A stretch of DNA of 61,294 bases from an uncultured Clostridium sp. (GTDB taxonomy: Bacteria > Bacillota > Clostridia > TANB77 > CAG-508), in the NCBI GenBank assembly GCA_946565805.1, contig CAMNWO010000013.1, forward strand, positions 1 through 61,294, read 5' to 3'. The position numbers and the translations under genes were made by a program. The notes below the pieces were generated by a model. That model saw nothing but the letters and a program-made list of their open reading frames with translations, ran no database searches and was not told where the DNA came from. Of this stretch, positions 37,270-46,076 are shown in pieces (position 1 is the stretch's first letter; each line of letters opens with the position of its first letter).

Positions 37270-38452
37270 TTTCCTCTCCTCCCTTTCCTTTGTTTTCTCT
37301 ATCTATTTTTTCTTTTGCTTCTTGCGCTACTTCAGAACCTACTAGCTCTTCGTTTTCGTCAATTAACATTTTTGCCATTTTATTAATTAAGGCTTGCATG
37401 TCTTTTTCTTTTTTTCGTGCTTCTCTTTCTTTTTCTCGTTCTTCTACTACTTCTATTAATTTTTCATTGGCAGTTCGAATGGCTTCTTCTTCTATTTTTT
37501 CGTCTAATATTTTCATTCTTTTGTCTAATACATCTGGTGCTGTTGCATATAATTCATCATATTTTGCATTTAATGCTTGTTCTAATTGATAAATATCTGC
37601 ATCGTCTCTGTTATATGCCATGTATAATAATTCTGCTAATTCTGTTGAATTTAATACTTTTCCATGAATTCCGCACACCCCTAAAGAAGCAATCGCTGAT
37701 TGGCATTTAGTATATAATTCATTAAATGCAATGTCTTTAATCTCTGTTTTTTGAATGTTAGAGTTCGTAACTTCTTCTGGTGTATAAGCTATAATAATAT
37801 AATAATGTTTTCTTAATATATTTTTATTTAAATTCATTCTTTCTGTGTTACTAATAATGTCTTTTCCGTATTCATATAGATTTCTTTCTCTTAGTACTTC
37901 AATTCTTTCTTGTGCTAATTGTTCTTGCGTATATTGTCTTGAACTTGCTTTGCTGTTATATTCCATTTGTTTGGAAACTAGTCGATCTTCTATGTTTTTT
38001 AGTCTAGTTTTATAAGTTTCTAAACTGCTTCCTAAATTTACCGTTCTTGTTTGTGTATAAATTTGGATTGGATGTTTTAGTGTATTTAAGAATTGTAAAA
38101 ATCCTTGTTCTATACTGTTCTTTTCTATGCTTGACATTAAATCATAGTTAATTCCTGGACATTCAATTACCATTAGATATTTCGTTCCATTTTTTCGAAT
38201 AATCATACTATCTTCAATTTTATCAAATTGCATAAAGGAAAAAATGGATTTTTTACTGTATTCCATTGCTGTTCTTTCACTACTTATTTCTTCTTGATGC
38301 GTATTATTATTAGAAAAACTATCTTCTCTTGGAGCTTTTCTTTTCTTTTCTTTTACTTTTAACACTATGTATATAACAGAAAGTAAAACTAATACTCCTA
38401 TCATTATGAATAAAATTATCATTAATAAATTCGTCATTTTATCATTGCTCAT
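37217..38452 (-). CDS. TraC-like type IV secretion protein
   Basis: A 411-residue protein has one N-terminal membrane helix (about 10-30) and a soluble domain related to the N-terminal region of VirB4/TraC: FMQFDKIEDSMIIRKNGTKY and YLMVIECPGINYD, then LKHPIQIYTQTRTVNLG. The C-terminus is a long charged coiled coil (KLIEVVEEREKEREARKKEK) ending in a basic tail. It is coupled to virB4 (53-bp overlap) and to the PrgI gene (11-bp overlap). In Gram-positive systems this split protein acts with VirB4. The same fold recurs at 58163. Confidence 0.8.
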   Translation of the reverse strand: MSNDKMTNLLMIILFIMIGVLVLLSVIYIVLKVKEKKRKAPREDSFSNNNTHQEEISSERTAMEYSKKSIFSFMQFDKIEDSMIIRKNGTKYLMVIECPGINYDLMSSIEKNSIEQGFLQFLNTLKHPIQIYTQTRTVNLGSSLETYKTRLKNIEDRLVSKQMEYNSKASSRQYTQEQLAQERIEVLRERNLYEYGKDIISNTERMNLNKNILRKHYYIIIAYTPEEVTNSNIQKTEIKDIAFNELYTKCQSAIASLGVCGIHGKVLNSTELAELLYMAYNRDDADIYQLEQALNAKYDELYATAPDVLDKRMKILDEKIEEEAIRTANEKLIEVVEEREKEREARKKEKDMQALINKMAKMLIDENEELVGSEVAQEAKEKIDRENKGKGGEENEEKQTKTTTRRKKKIS

Positions 38453-38792
38453 CTTTTGTTTCCTCCTTCATATATACATAGATTCTATTCTTTTTTTGTT
38501 TGAATTTTATAGCTCTTTTTATGACATCATCTATGCTTTCTCCACCTGTTTTTTCTGTGAATTTAAATCTACGTGTATCTGGAATTTTAAATGTTCCTAT
38601 TGCAAATCCAATTCCTCCGCAAATTACAGTTGCAATGATTCCTGGTATTGTTGCACCAAATAGATTAAATATAAAATATAATACTAATCCTGGCACAATT
38701 CCAATTGCTGTGTAAATTAATGCTTTCATGGAGAATATATATAGAATTCTACTTTCTCCTTTATAATCTCTTGGTATTTCATAGGTTCGCAT
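38442..38792 (-). CDS. PrgI-family (VirB3-like) membrane protein
   Basis: A 116-residue protein starts MRTYEIPRDYKGESRIL, has two membrane helices (about 25-65) and the PrgI-type GTFKIPDTRRFKFTEKTGG segment. PrgI proteins are the Gram-positive counterpart of VirB3 and sit next to VirB4. AAGGAGG precedes the ATG. It is the first gene of the operon that runs through TraC-like, VirB4 and module B. Confidence 0.87.
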   Translation of the reverse strand: MRTYEIPRDYKGESRILYIFSMKALIYTAIGIVPGLVLYFIFNLFGATIPGIIATVICGGIGFAIGTFKIPDTRRFKFTEKTGGESIDDVIKRAIKFKQKKNRIYVYMKEETKDEQ

Positions 38793-38821
38793 CGCTTTTC
38801 CTCCTTAGTTTGTGGACCTTT

Positions 38822-38830
38822 TGTGGATAA
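38822..38830 (-). promoter_or_regulatory. Perfect DnaA box upstream of the secretion operon
   Basis: TTATCCACA on the minus strand, 12 kb from oriC and 30 bp upstream of the PrgI start codon. A partial box (TTTGTGGAC) lies beside it. Confidence 0.6.
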
Positions 38831-38858
38831 CATTCATCCCATATTATCACTATGATAT

Positions 38859-38887
38859 ATTATATCATAAAAAGTAGATAATTGTAA
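38859..38887 (-). promoter_or_regulatory. Promoter of the PrgI-TraC-VirB4 operon, over a palindrome
   Basis: TTACAA (38887-38882), 17 nt, TATAAT (38864-38859). The -10 lies within a 17-bp palindrome ATGATATA-T-TATATCAT (38852-38868), a plausible operator. Confidence 0.55.
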
Positions 38888-38948
38888 GTATTTTGGTTAT
38901 TTTTTTGTTTTTTAATCAAATTGTAATGTTTTTGTAATATTGTAATAC

Positions 38949-38987
38949 AAAAAAAGAGATAACTGCTTAAAGTTATCTCTTTTTTTA
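38949..38987. terminator. Terminator after the pilin genes
   Basis: AAAAAGAGATAACT (38951-38964) pairs with AGTTATCTCTTTTT, with T-runs both ways. It separates the pilin operon from the PrgI operon. Confidence 0.88.
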
Positions 38988-38999
38988 TGTTTTTCTTTA

Positions 39000-39368
39000 T
39001 TATACATTTTGCATAAATTGGTATACGATTTGCGCAATTGATGATGCTGCAAATACTAAACCTGCACCAATTACATATGGCATTAAAGTTTTCTTGTATT
39101 CTGCTTTTTCTTCTGCACTTCCCATCATGTATTTGATACCTAGTACAACTAAAACAATTACTGATACTACAATTCCTATAGTTGTTATAATAGTAATTAT
39201 TTGGTTACCAATTTTAGATATTCCTGCTGTATTAACACTACTATCTCCCAATAATTCTCCTGGTGTCACATTTACCTCTGTTTTGGCTGCCATTACTGGT
39301 GTTGCTACCATTGCTACCATCATCATAACAAGTAATACCATTGCTAGTACTTTAGTCATTTTTTTCAT
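39000..39368 (-). CDS. VirB2/TrbC-like pilin, paralog 4
   Basis: A 122-residue protein has a signal peptide ending near TPVMAAKTE, then two hydrophobic helices around the loop GIKYMMGSAEEKAEYKKTLMPYVIGA. This two-helix layout with a cytosolic basic loop is typical of VirB2/TrbC pilins. The ATG at 39368 has AAAGGAGG upstream; the longer frame to 39419 starts without one. Four such genes lie in a row; this is the last before the terminator and is closest to the paralog at 39461. Confidence 0.8.
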   Translation of the reverse strand: MKKMTKVLAMVLLVMMMVAMVATPVMAAKTEVNVTPGELLGDSSVNTAGISKIGNQIITIITTIGIVVSVIVLVVLGIKYMMGSAEEKAEYKKTLMPYVIGAGLVFAASSIAQIVYQFMQNV

Positions 39369-39460
39369 ATTTCTTCCTCCTTTACTTTCTAGGCTTATTT
39401 TATATAATAATCTCTTCATTAGAGAATTTTAATAACAACTTTAATAACATTATACTATAT

Positions 39461-39808
39461 TTACATTTCAATTGCAAGATTATAAATAATTTGCGCAATT
39501 GATGAAGCACTAAATAAAATTCCTGCTCCTATTACATAGGGTATTAAGCTCTTTTTATACTCTGCTTTTTCTGATGTGCTTCCCATCATATATTTAATCC
39601 CAATTATTATTAGCATAACAACCGATATAACAATTCCAATAGTTGTAATTACTGTTATCATTGTATTTCCAGCTGCTTTTAATCCCGCTACTTGTACATC
39701 TTGTGTTCCTTTTAAGTCTTTAATTCCAAATCCATAAGATAAGGTTGTAAGTGATATGATTACGATACTAATGGCTATAATAGCGATTATTTTTTCTACT
39801 TTTTTCAT
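39461..39808 (-). CDS. VirB2/TrbC-like pilin, paralog 3
   Basis: A 115-residue protein has an N-terminal signal-like helix ending in SYGFG, followed by two helices around GIKYMMGSTSEKAEYKKSLIPYVIGAG. It is near-identical in layout to its neighbour at 39000, with SSIAQI in both C-terminal helices. AAGGAGGG precedes the ATG. The products may co-polymerise or be alternatives. Confidence 0.8.
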   Translation of the reverse strand: MKKVEKIIAIIAISIVIISLTTLSYGFGIKDLKGTQDVQVAGLKAAGNTMITVITTIGIVISVVMLIIIGIKYMMGSTSEKAEYKKSLIPYVIGAGILFSASSIAQIIYNLAIEM

Positions 39809-39820
39809 AACACTCCCTCC

Positions 39821-40258
39821 TTAACTTTTCCATCCTAACAATATATTTACTACTAAACTCCAGATACCAAAAGCACCAAATACAACGCCACATCCCACTA
39901 CATATGGTAATAATAGCTCTTTTATTTTTGCTTTTTCTTCTACGCTTGATACCATAAATTTAATTCCTATTACTAATCCTATTATAACAGCAACTACCAT
40001 TGCAATTGCTAATAAAAGATTATAAACAAAATCAGATGTTTCTTTTAATTTTGTTTCATCTAATCCTGCTGTTGATTGATATCCACCAGCACTTGTATCA
40101 TGGCTTACATCTTTTCCTTCTCCTAAAAAATCCTCCGCTCCACTTACAATATCGTCTACCGATTCTCCTGACGCATAGGTTTCATGGTAAGATAGTTGTT
40201 GTATGCCAACTAGTAAAATTATTGCGATTGTTACTATTTTTATTATTTTTTGAACCAT
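39821..40258 (-). CDS. VirB2/TrbC-like pilin, divergent paralog 2
   Basis: A protein of about 145 residues has a signal segment (ends near ETYASGES), a longer Gly/Ser/Asp-rich extracellular part (SAGGYQSTAGLDETKLKE) and two helices around GIKFMVSSVEEKAKIKELLLPYVVGCG. The loop motif is changed from the consensus of the others, so it may be a minor or tip subunit. The start at 40258 is chosen from AAGGTG 6 nt upstream. Confidence 0.72.
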   Translation of the reverse strand: MVQKIIKIVTIAIILLVGIQQLSYHETYASGESVDDIVSGAEDFLGEGKDVSHDTSAGGYQSTAGLDETKLKETSDFVYNLLLAIAMVVAVIIGLVIGIKFMVSSVEEKAKIKELLLPYVVGCGVVFGAFGIWSLVVNILLGWKS

Positions 40259-40272
40259 TTTCATCACCTTCT

Positions 40273-40653
40273 TTAATATGTTGTTCCCCATAAGTTCTTT
40301 GCAATTGGTGCTATAATTCCTAAAAAGTTAGTAATAGCAAATACCATAACCGCACCTATCAAATAAGGTTTCATTGATTTCTTATATTCTGCTCTTTCCT
40401 CTGCACTACCTATCATGTATTTAATTCCCAAAATTGCCAAAACAAGTACAGATATAATTGTTCCTATAATTTGTATAATTCCAATAATTGTATTTCCTAT
40501 GCTTTTTATTGTTTCTGCACCACTTGCCTGATCCATACTTGATGGTTGATAATAACTTGTAGTAAACACTGCCAAAGAGCTACTACAAAATGCAAACAAA
40601 AGTATACAGCTAATCAAGATAGCTATTATTTTTTTTATTGTAGTTTTTTTCAT
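40273..40653 (-). CDS. VirB2/TrbC-like pilin, paralog 1
   Basis: A 126-residue protein has a signal segment (FAFCSSSLAVF), a short extracellular part (YYQPSSMDQASGAE) and two helices around GIKYMIGSAEERAEYKKSMKPYLIGA. It is the first gene of the pilin operon and lies 40 bp behind a near-consensus promoter. The start at 40653 has GGGTG 6 nt upstream; 40662 is possible. Confidence 0.78.
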   Translation of the reverse strand: MKKTTIKKIIAILISCILLFAFCSSSLAVFTTSYYQPSSMDQASGAETIKSIGNTIIGIIQIIGTIISVLVLAILGIKYMIGSAEERAEYKKSMKPYLIGAVMVFAITNFLGIIAPIAKNLWGTTY

Positions 40654-40693
40654 TTCTTTCACCCACTTTTAGAAATCTATTCCCTCATTTTTT

Positions 40694-40722
40694 ATTATAC
40701 CTTATTTTTCCTCTTTTTTCAA
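40694..40722 (-). promoter_or_regulatory. Promoter of the pilin operon
   Basis: TTGAAA (40722-40717), 17 nt, TATAAT (40699-40694) on the minus strand. Confidence 0.75.
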
Positions 40723-40812
40723 CTTTTATTTTACTTTTTATAAAAATGTCATCAATTTGTAATATTAGGATAAAAAAATAACATCAAATTCTTTTGGAAT
40801 CTAATGTTATAT

Positions 40813-40902
40813 TGGCGGAGATGAGAGGGTTCGAACCTCCGCGCCGATTTCTCGACCTAACTGTTTAGCAAACAGTCCCCTTCACCACTTGGGTACATCT
40901 CC
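40813..40902 (-). tRNA. tRNA-Ser (GCU)
   Basis: The acceptor GGAGATG pairs with CATCTCC. The anticodon stem CTGTT/AACAG holds TTGCTAA, anticodon GCT. A long variable arm (type II) and GGTTCGAACC T-arm are present, and CCA is encoded. It reads AGC/AGU serine codons. Confidence 0.95.
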
Positions 40903-40956
40903 ATTTATAAATAAAAGTTAGATATTTTAATGTTGTTAATACCTAACTTTATTGTT

Positions 40957-41048
<92 letters not shown>

Positions 41049-41134
41049 ATTATCTTTGACAAATGTCAATCGACCTACTTATCTTAGCATTTTTATAAAC
41101 ATTTGTCAATAGTAAATTTAGGATTTTTTTATAT

Positions 41135-41650
41135 CTATTTAATTTTATGAATCCCATCACTATCCATTGCTTTTTGGATAGCTTGTGTTTCTTCTTCTGA
41201 TACGGTATAAGTAGATTTTCCATTTTGAATTGGTTTCGCATAAATATTAGACATTTCCCTCGAATAAATACCATTTAAAACAACACCATCGTTATTTTCA
41301 TCTAACAAAGCCAATGCAAAACTCAAGTCACTTCCCGTATCTTTAAAGGCACTATATCTAACAATTCCTATCTTTTGAATGCATTTAGTCAGATCATTGT
41401 CCAATGTTTTTATTTGATTTAAAATATCTGCATTTTGCTTTTCTACCTTATCTACACGATACATGTAAGTTTCTAAGTCTTCTTCTAAATTTTTACCATT
41501 CCCCAGCTTTTTCATGAAGTTTCTATATTTTTTGTTTAAGTTGGCAAATTGTACCATTAAAATAATAAAAGCTATTACTAGTATTATCATTAAACCTGTT
41601 ATTATCCATAAAAATGTATCTGTTTTTATGATTTCCATTATGTTTTCCAT
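41135..41650 (-). CDS. DUF4446 membrane protein
   Basis: A 171-residue protein has one N-terminal membrane helix (about 13-34), a coiled-coil region (LETYMYRVDKVEKQNADI) and a conserved C-terminal domain: IQKIGIVRYSAFKDTGSDLS, then FALALLDENNDGVVL and YSREMSNIYAKPI. This is the DUF4446 family, almost always found right after parB in Clostridia, as here (16 bp). The function is unknown. Confidence 0.88.
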   Translation of the reverse strand: MENIMEIIKTDTFLWIITGLMIILVIAFIILMVQFANLNKKYRNFMKKLGNGKNLEEDLETYMYRVDKVEKQNADILNQIKTLDNDLTKCIQKIGIVRYSAFKDTGSDLSFALALLDENNDGVVLNGIYSREMSNIYAKPIQNGKSTYTVSEEETQAIQKAMDSDGIHKIK

Positions 41651-41666
41651 ACCTTCCCTCTTTTCT

Positions 41667-42506
41667 TTATTTAATCAATTCTAACAGTCTTTCTAAGTCA
41701 TCATTTGATGTATATTCTATAATAATTTTTCCTCTTCTCTTACCTGGGTCTAGTCTAACTTTACTTCCAAAAAAGCTTTGAAAATTATCTTCTATGCTTT
41801 TATATAAAACATGATTTCTTTTTTGTTCTTCCTTTGTCTCTTTTACTTGTGCTTTTTTTTCGACTTGACGTACTGTTGAACCTCTTTCTAACATTTGTAT
41901 TGCTGTATGATATTGCTTTTCTGGATCTGTAATGGCTAATAACGCTTTACAATACCCCTCTGATATTTTCCCTTCTTTTGCCATTTCTAACACACGTGGT
42001 TCCAAGTTTAAAACTCTTATCCAGTTTGCAATAGTGCTTCTACTTTTTCCTAGTTTTTGAGCTACGTCTTCTTGACGCATTCCATAGTTATCCATTAAGG
42101 TTTTAATTCCTATTGCTTTTTCAACTGGGTTCAAATCTTCCCTTTGCATATTTTCAATTAGAGAAATTTCTGAATTTATTTTTTCATTGTCTTCTCTTAT
42201 GATAGCTGGGATTTCTTTTAGACCTGCTATTTTAGAAGCTCTCCATCTTCTTTCTCCTGCAATAATACTATAATATCCATCTTTTTTTGTTACTACAATT
42301 GGTTGAATCAGTCCATATTCCTGAATAGAACTTGCTAATTCTTCTAATGCTTCTTGATCAAATCGTTTTCTTGGTTGGTCTCGATTTGGTTCTACTTCTG
42401 TTATTTTTAAGTTTTTTAAAGTATCATTTTCCTGTAATTGTTCTTCTTCTGGTGCTGGCCCAAATAGAGCATCTAACCCTTTTCCTAATCCTGTCATTTT
42501 TGCCAT
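41667..42506 (-). CDS. parB: Chromosome partitioning protein ParB (Spo0J)
   Basis: ParB is a CTP-dependent DNA clamp that loads at parS sites and recruits SMC near oriC. It opens MTGLGKGLDALFG, has PNRDQPRKRFDQEALEELAS and the CTP-binding YSIIAGERRWRASKIAGL. ENMQREDLNPVEKAIG follows, then a helix-turn-helix RQEDVAQKLGKSRSTIANWIRVL. The C-terminal dimerisation part ends RLLELIK. At 279 aa it has family length. It lies 15 bp after parA. I found no consensus parS in the window (see findings for a weak candidate). Confidence 0.96.
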   Translation of the reverse strand: MAKMTGLGKGLDALFGPAPEEEQLQENDTLKNLKITEVEPNRDQPRKRFDQEALEELASSIQEYGLIQPIVVTKKDGYYSIIAGERRWRASKIAGLKEIPAIIREDNEKINSEISLIENMQREDLNPVEKAIGIKTLMDNYGMRQEDVAQKLGKSRSTIANWIRVLNLEPRVLEMAKEGKISEGYCKALLAITDPEKQYHTAIQMLERGSTVRQVEKKAQVKETKEEQKRNHVLYKSIEDNFQSFFGSKVRLDPGKRRGKIIIEYTSNDDLERLLELIK

Positions 42507-42521
42507 TGTTTTTTCCTCCTT

Positions 42522-43310
42522 TTACATCATATGTTTTGCTTTCTTTTCTTCTTCGTTTATTTTTAAAAACTCTTTTGCAAATTTGGTATAGCTTTTGGCT
42601 CCTTTTGATTTTGGATCATATTCTGTGATAGGCATTCCATAACTTGGTGCTTCACTTAATCTTACATTTCTTGGTATTACCGTTTTATAAACCTTGTTGT
42701 CAAAATATTTTTTAACTTCTTTTACAACTTGGTTAGACAAATTTGTCCTAATATCATACATGGTAAGTAAAGCCCCTTCAATTTGAATTTCTTTGTTCAA
42801 ATGTTTTTTTACTAAATTTATCGTATTGATTAATTGCCCTAACCCTTCTAGTGCAAAATATTCGCATTGTACTGGAATTAAAACACTATTTGAAGCTGTA
42901 AAAGAGTTCAATGTAATTAGACCTAAAGATGGCGGACAGTCAATGAAAATATAGTCAAATTTCTCTTTTATTTCTTCTAGTTTTTCTTTTAACCTTTGCT
43001 CTCTTGACATCATAGATACTAATTCTACTTCTGCTCCTGCTAAGTTCATATTAGATGGACATACTTTTAAATTTTTTATCATTGTGTTTTGAATTGTTTC
43101 TTCCATTGTTGTTTCATTGACTAAAATATCATAAGTAGAAAATTCAACTTCTTTTTCTACACCTAGTCCACTTGTTGCATTCCCTTGTGGGTCAGCATCA
43201 ATTAATAATACCTTTTTTCCTCTTTTAGCTAAAATAGTACATAAATTAACGGTTGTGGTGGTTTTTCCTACGCCACCTTTTTGATTTGCTACTGCTATTA
43301 TTTTTCCCAA
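42522..43310 (-). CDS. parA: Chromosome partitioning ATPase ParA (Soj)
   Basis: A Walker-type ATPase that acts with ParB in origin segregation and regulates DnaA. It has GKIIAVANQKGGVGKTTTTV (deviant Walker A), LIDADPQGNAT, FIDCPPSLGLIT and VIPRNVRLSEAPSYG near the C-terminus. The start is TTG at 43310, because GGAGG lies 8 nt before it. The upstream in-frame ATG (43325) would place that ribosome site inside the gene. At 262 aa it fits the family. Confidence 0.95.
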   Translation of the reverse strand: MGKIIAVANQKGGVGKTTTTVNLCTILAKRGKKVLLIDADPQGNATSGLGVEKEVEFSTYDILVNETTMEETIQNTMIKNLKVCPSNMNLAGAEVELVSMMSREQRLKEKLEEIKEKFDYIFIDCPPSLGLITLNSFTASNSVLIPVQCEYFALEGLGQLINTINLVKKHLNKEIQIEGALLTMYDIRTNLSNQVVKEVKKYFDNKVYKTVIPRNVRLSEAPSYGMPITEYDPKSKGAKSYTKFAKEFLKINEEEKKAKHMM

Positions 43311-43370
43311 TTTGATTGCCTCCATTTTTAGTTAATATTTATTTATGAATTCGTTTTGTTCTATAGTCTA

Positions 43371-43399
43371 ATCATATAAAAATATACGAAAAAAGTCAA
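43371..43399 (-). promoter_or_regulatory. Promoter of parAB
   Basis: TTGACT (43399-43394), 17 nt, TATGAT (43376-43371). The -35 lies in the right arm of the rsmG terminator hairpin. Confidence 0.6.
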
Positions 43400-43428
43400 T
43401 AAATTTTGTAAAATTTATCGACTTTTTT
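43389..43428 (-). terminator. Terminator after rsmG
   Basis: AAAAAGTC and GACTTTTTT close a stem that continues with ATAAATTTT/AAAATTTAT around a 2-nt loop. It ends the mnmG-rsmG transcript. Confidence 0.8.
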
Positions 43429-43464
43429 CACAATGGTCAAGTTTTGCCTGTCTAAATGTGATCA

Positions 43465-44187
43465 TCAGTTAATTGGCTCTTTAGAAGGCATTCCAGCTTT
43501 TCTAGGATATTTATTTGGTGTGTTTTGAGTCTTATGGATTATGATAATATTTCGATTAATGTCACTTTGTGGTAGCTGAAAGGTTTCAATTGTTTCTATT
43601 TTTCCTCCCAATAAGGAAATGGCTTTTTGACTTTGTTTCATTTCTTCATCAACTTCTGAACCTTTCATGCTGATTGCATTTCCTCCTATTTTTACTAACG
43701 GTATTAAATATTCTGACAAGGTAGATAAATTGGCTACTGCTCTTGATGTTGCATAATCAAAACTTTCTCTGTTTTTCTTATCTTTAGCAAAGTCTTCTAC
43801 ACGAGAATGAACCGCTTGTATCTTAGATAGTTTTAATTCATGAATTACTTCGTTTAAAAAATTAACTCTTTTATTTAAGGAATCTAACAAAGTAATTTCT
43901 ATATCTTCTCTTATAATTTTTAAAGGAATTCCTGGAAATCCAGCCCCTGTCCCCACATCAATTAATCTTGCATTTTCTTTTACATACTTAGCAATTGTAA
44001 GAGAATCAATAAAATGTTTTACAATAATTTCTTCTGGATTTGTAATAGCTGTTAGATTTATTTTTTCATTCCATTCTAATAATAGTTCCATGTATTGATA
44101 AAATTGATGAATTTGTTGCTCGTTCAACACAATTTCAATTTCATCTGCATATGTTTTTATTTTTTGCTCAAATTCTTGTTTTTCCAT
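43465..44187 (-). CDS. rsmG: 16S rRNA (guanine527-N7)-methyltransferase
   Basis: RsmG (GidB) makes m7G527 in 16S rRNA; its loss gives low-level streptomycin resistance. Visible are WNEKINLTAI, HFIDSLTIAKY, the SAM site LIDVGTGAGFPGIPLKI, LLDSLNKRVNFLNEVI and YATSRAVANLSTLSEYL. At 240 aa it fits. It follows mnmG by 14 bp, in the usual mnmG-rsmG order, with AAAGGAG upstream of the ATG. Confidence 0.96.
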   Translation of the reverse strand: MEKQEFEQKIKTYADEIEIVLNEQQIHQFYQYMELLLEWNEKINLTAITNPEEIIVKHFIDSLTIAKYVKENARLIDVGTGAGFPGIPLKIIREDIEITLLDSLNKRVNFLNEVIHELKLSKIQAVHSRVEDFAKDKKNRESFDYATSRAVANLSTLSEYLIPLVKIGGNAISMKGSEVDEEMKQSQKAISLLGGKIETIETFQLPQSDINRNIIIIHKTQNTPNKYPRKAGMPSKEPIN

Positions 44188-44201
44188 AGCTATCTCCTTT
44201 C

Positions 44202-46076
44202 CTATTTTTTATTCAATTGTTGTAAATAAACTAATAATACAGATATATCAGCAGGTGAAACACCAGATATTCTAGAAGCTTGACCAATAGAATGTGGTTT
44301 GAATTTATTTAGTTTTTGTCTTCCTTCTAGGCTAATACCATTTATGGTTTCATAATCAATACTTTCTGGCAAAATTTTTGCTTCTAACTTTTTGAATTTT
44401 TCTACTTGTGCTTCTTGCATTTTAATATATCCTTCATATTTTATTTGAATTTCTACTTCTTCTTTTTCTTGTTTTGATAATTCTGGTCGTTCTTTATCAA
44501 TAACTGCTAATTTTTCATAATTTAGTTCTGTTCTTTTTAAAAGCTCTGCCATCTTTGTACCAGTTGATAATTCCGATGTTCCATTTTCTTTTAATAGTTG
44601 ATTTACTGCATCATTTGGTTTAACAATTAGGCTTTTTAATCTTTGAATTTCTTTTTCTATATTGGCTTTTTTGCTTTCAAATTTTGCGTATCTTTCATCT
44701 GAAATCAAACCAATTTCATGCCCTATTTTTGTTAATCGTAAATCTGCATTGTCTTGTCTTAATAGTAATCTATATTCTGCTCTTGACGTCATCATTCGAT
44801 ATGGTTCATTGGTTCCTTTTGTAACAATATCATCAATTAAAACTCCTATATAACCTTGCGTCCTATCTAAAATAAGTGGTTCTTTCCCTTTTATTTTTTG
44901 CACTGCATTAATCCCAGCTATTAGCCCTTGGCAAGCTGCTTCTTCATATCCGGATGTACCATTAATTTGTCCCGCCATAAACAAACCTTCTATTCCTTTA
45001 TATTCTAAAGAAAGTTTTAAGTTAGATGGGTCAATACAATCATATTCAATAGCATAAGCAGGTCTTGTAAATTCTGCTTTCTCTAATCCAGGAATGGTAT
45101 GATATAAAGCAATTTGTACATCTTCTGGTAAAGAAGAACTCATCCCTTGTATATACATTTCTTCTGTGTCAATTCCAACTGGTTCTACAAAAGCTTGATG
45201 TCTTGGTTTATCACTAAATCTTACTACTTTATCTTCTATAGATGGGCAATATCTAGGTCCTGTTCCTTCGATCATTCCTGCATATAAAGGAGATCTATGC
45301 AGATTTTGTCGAATTATGTCGTGGGTACTTTCATTCGTATATGTTAAATAGCAATCTACTTGCTCAAATTCTTTTGGTTCATTTTCAAAAGAAAAGGCTT
45401 CAATCCCCTCATCTCCTTTTTGAACTTCCATTTTACTAAAATCAATACTTCTTCTATTAATCCTAGCTGGTGTACCTGTTTTAAAACGAATTAGTTCAAT
45501 CCCCAACCCCTTTAAGCAGTTAGATAATTCATTTGCAGCTGCTACGCCATCTGGTCCACTCTCTTTGGCATATTCTCCAATAAAAATTTTTCCTTTTAAA
45601 TAAGTTCCTGTTGCTAAAATAACAGTTTTTACTTTGTAGATTGCTCCAACATCTGTTTTAATTGCCGTTATTCTTCCATTTTCTACTTGGATATCCACAA
45701 TTTCTCCCTGTTTTACTTCTAAATTTTCTTGTTTTTCTAAAGTATGTTTCATTTCTGCTTGATATTTTTTTCTATCAGCTTGTGCTCTTAGCGAATGTAC
45801 AGCTGGCCCTTTTGAGGTGTTTAACATTTTAATTTGTATCATTGTTTTGTCTATGTTTTTCCCCATTTCTCCCCCAAGGGCATCAATTTCTCTTACTAAA
45901 TGCCCCTTTGAACTTCCTCCTATGTGTGGATTGCATGGCATATTAGCGATTGCTTCTAAACTAATTGAAAAAATTAATGTTTTCATTCCTAATCTTGCAG
46001 TCGCTAAAGCTGCCTCACAACCTGCATGACCTGCTCCAACTACTGCTACATCATATTCTCCTGCTATATAACTCAT
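44202..46076 (-). CDS. mnmG: tRNA U34 carboxymethylaminomethyl enzyme MnmG (GidA)
   Basis: A FAD enzyme that, in complex with MnmE, modifies the wobble uridine of tRNAs reading split codon boxes. It has the FAD dinucleotide motif [49 protein letters not shown] and the C-terminal helical domain [17 protein letters not shown]. At 624 aa it has family length. AAGGAG lies just upstream of the ATG. Its partner mnmE lies 450 bp upstream and carries a CGG shift, so activity of the complex depends on whether that shift is recoded. Confidence 0.97.
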   Translation of the reverse strand: MSYIAGEYDVAVVGAGHAGCEAALATARLGMKTLIFSISLEAIANMPCNPHIGGSSKGHLVREIDALGGEMGKNIDKTMIQIKMLNTSKGPAVHSLRAQADRKKYQAEMKHTLEKQENLEVKQGEIVDIQVENGRITAIKTDVGAIYKVKTVILATGTYLKGKIFIGEYAKESGPDGVAAANELSNCLKGLGIELIRFKTGTPARINRRSIDFSKMEVQKGDEGIEAFSFENEPKEFEQVDCYLTYTNESTHDIIRQNLHRSPLYAGMIEGTGPRYCPSIEDKVVRFSDKPRHQAFVEPVGIDTEEMYIQGMSSSLPEDVQIALYHTIPGLEKAEFTRPAYAIEYDCIDPSNLKLSLEYKGIEGLFMAGQINGTSGYEEAACQGLIAGINAVQKIKGKEPLILDRTQGYIGVLIDDIVTKGTNEPYRMMTSRAEYRLLLRQDNADLRLTKIGHEIGLISDERYAKFESKKANIEKEIQRLKSLIVKPNDAVNQLLKENGTSELSTGTKMAELLKRTELNYEKLAVIDKERPELSKQEKEEVEIQIKYEGYIKMQEAQVEKFKKLEAKILPESIDYETINGISLEGRQKLNKFKPHSIGQASRISGVSPADISVLLVYLQQLNKK

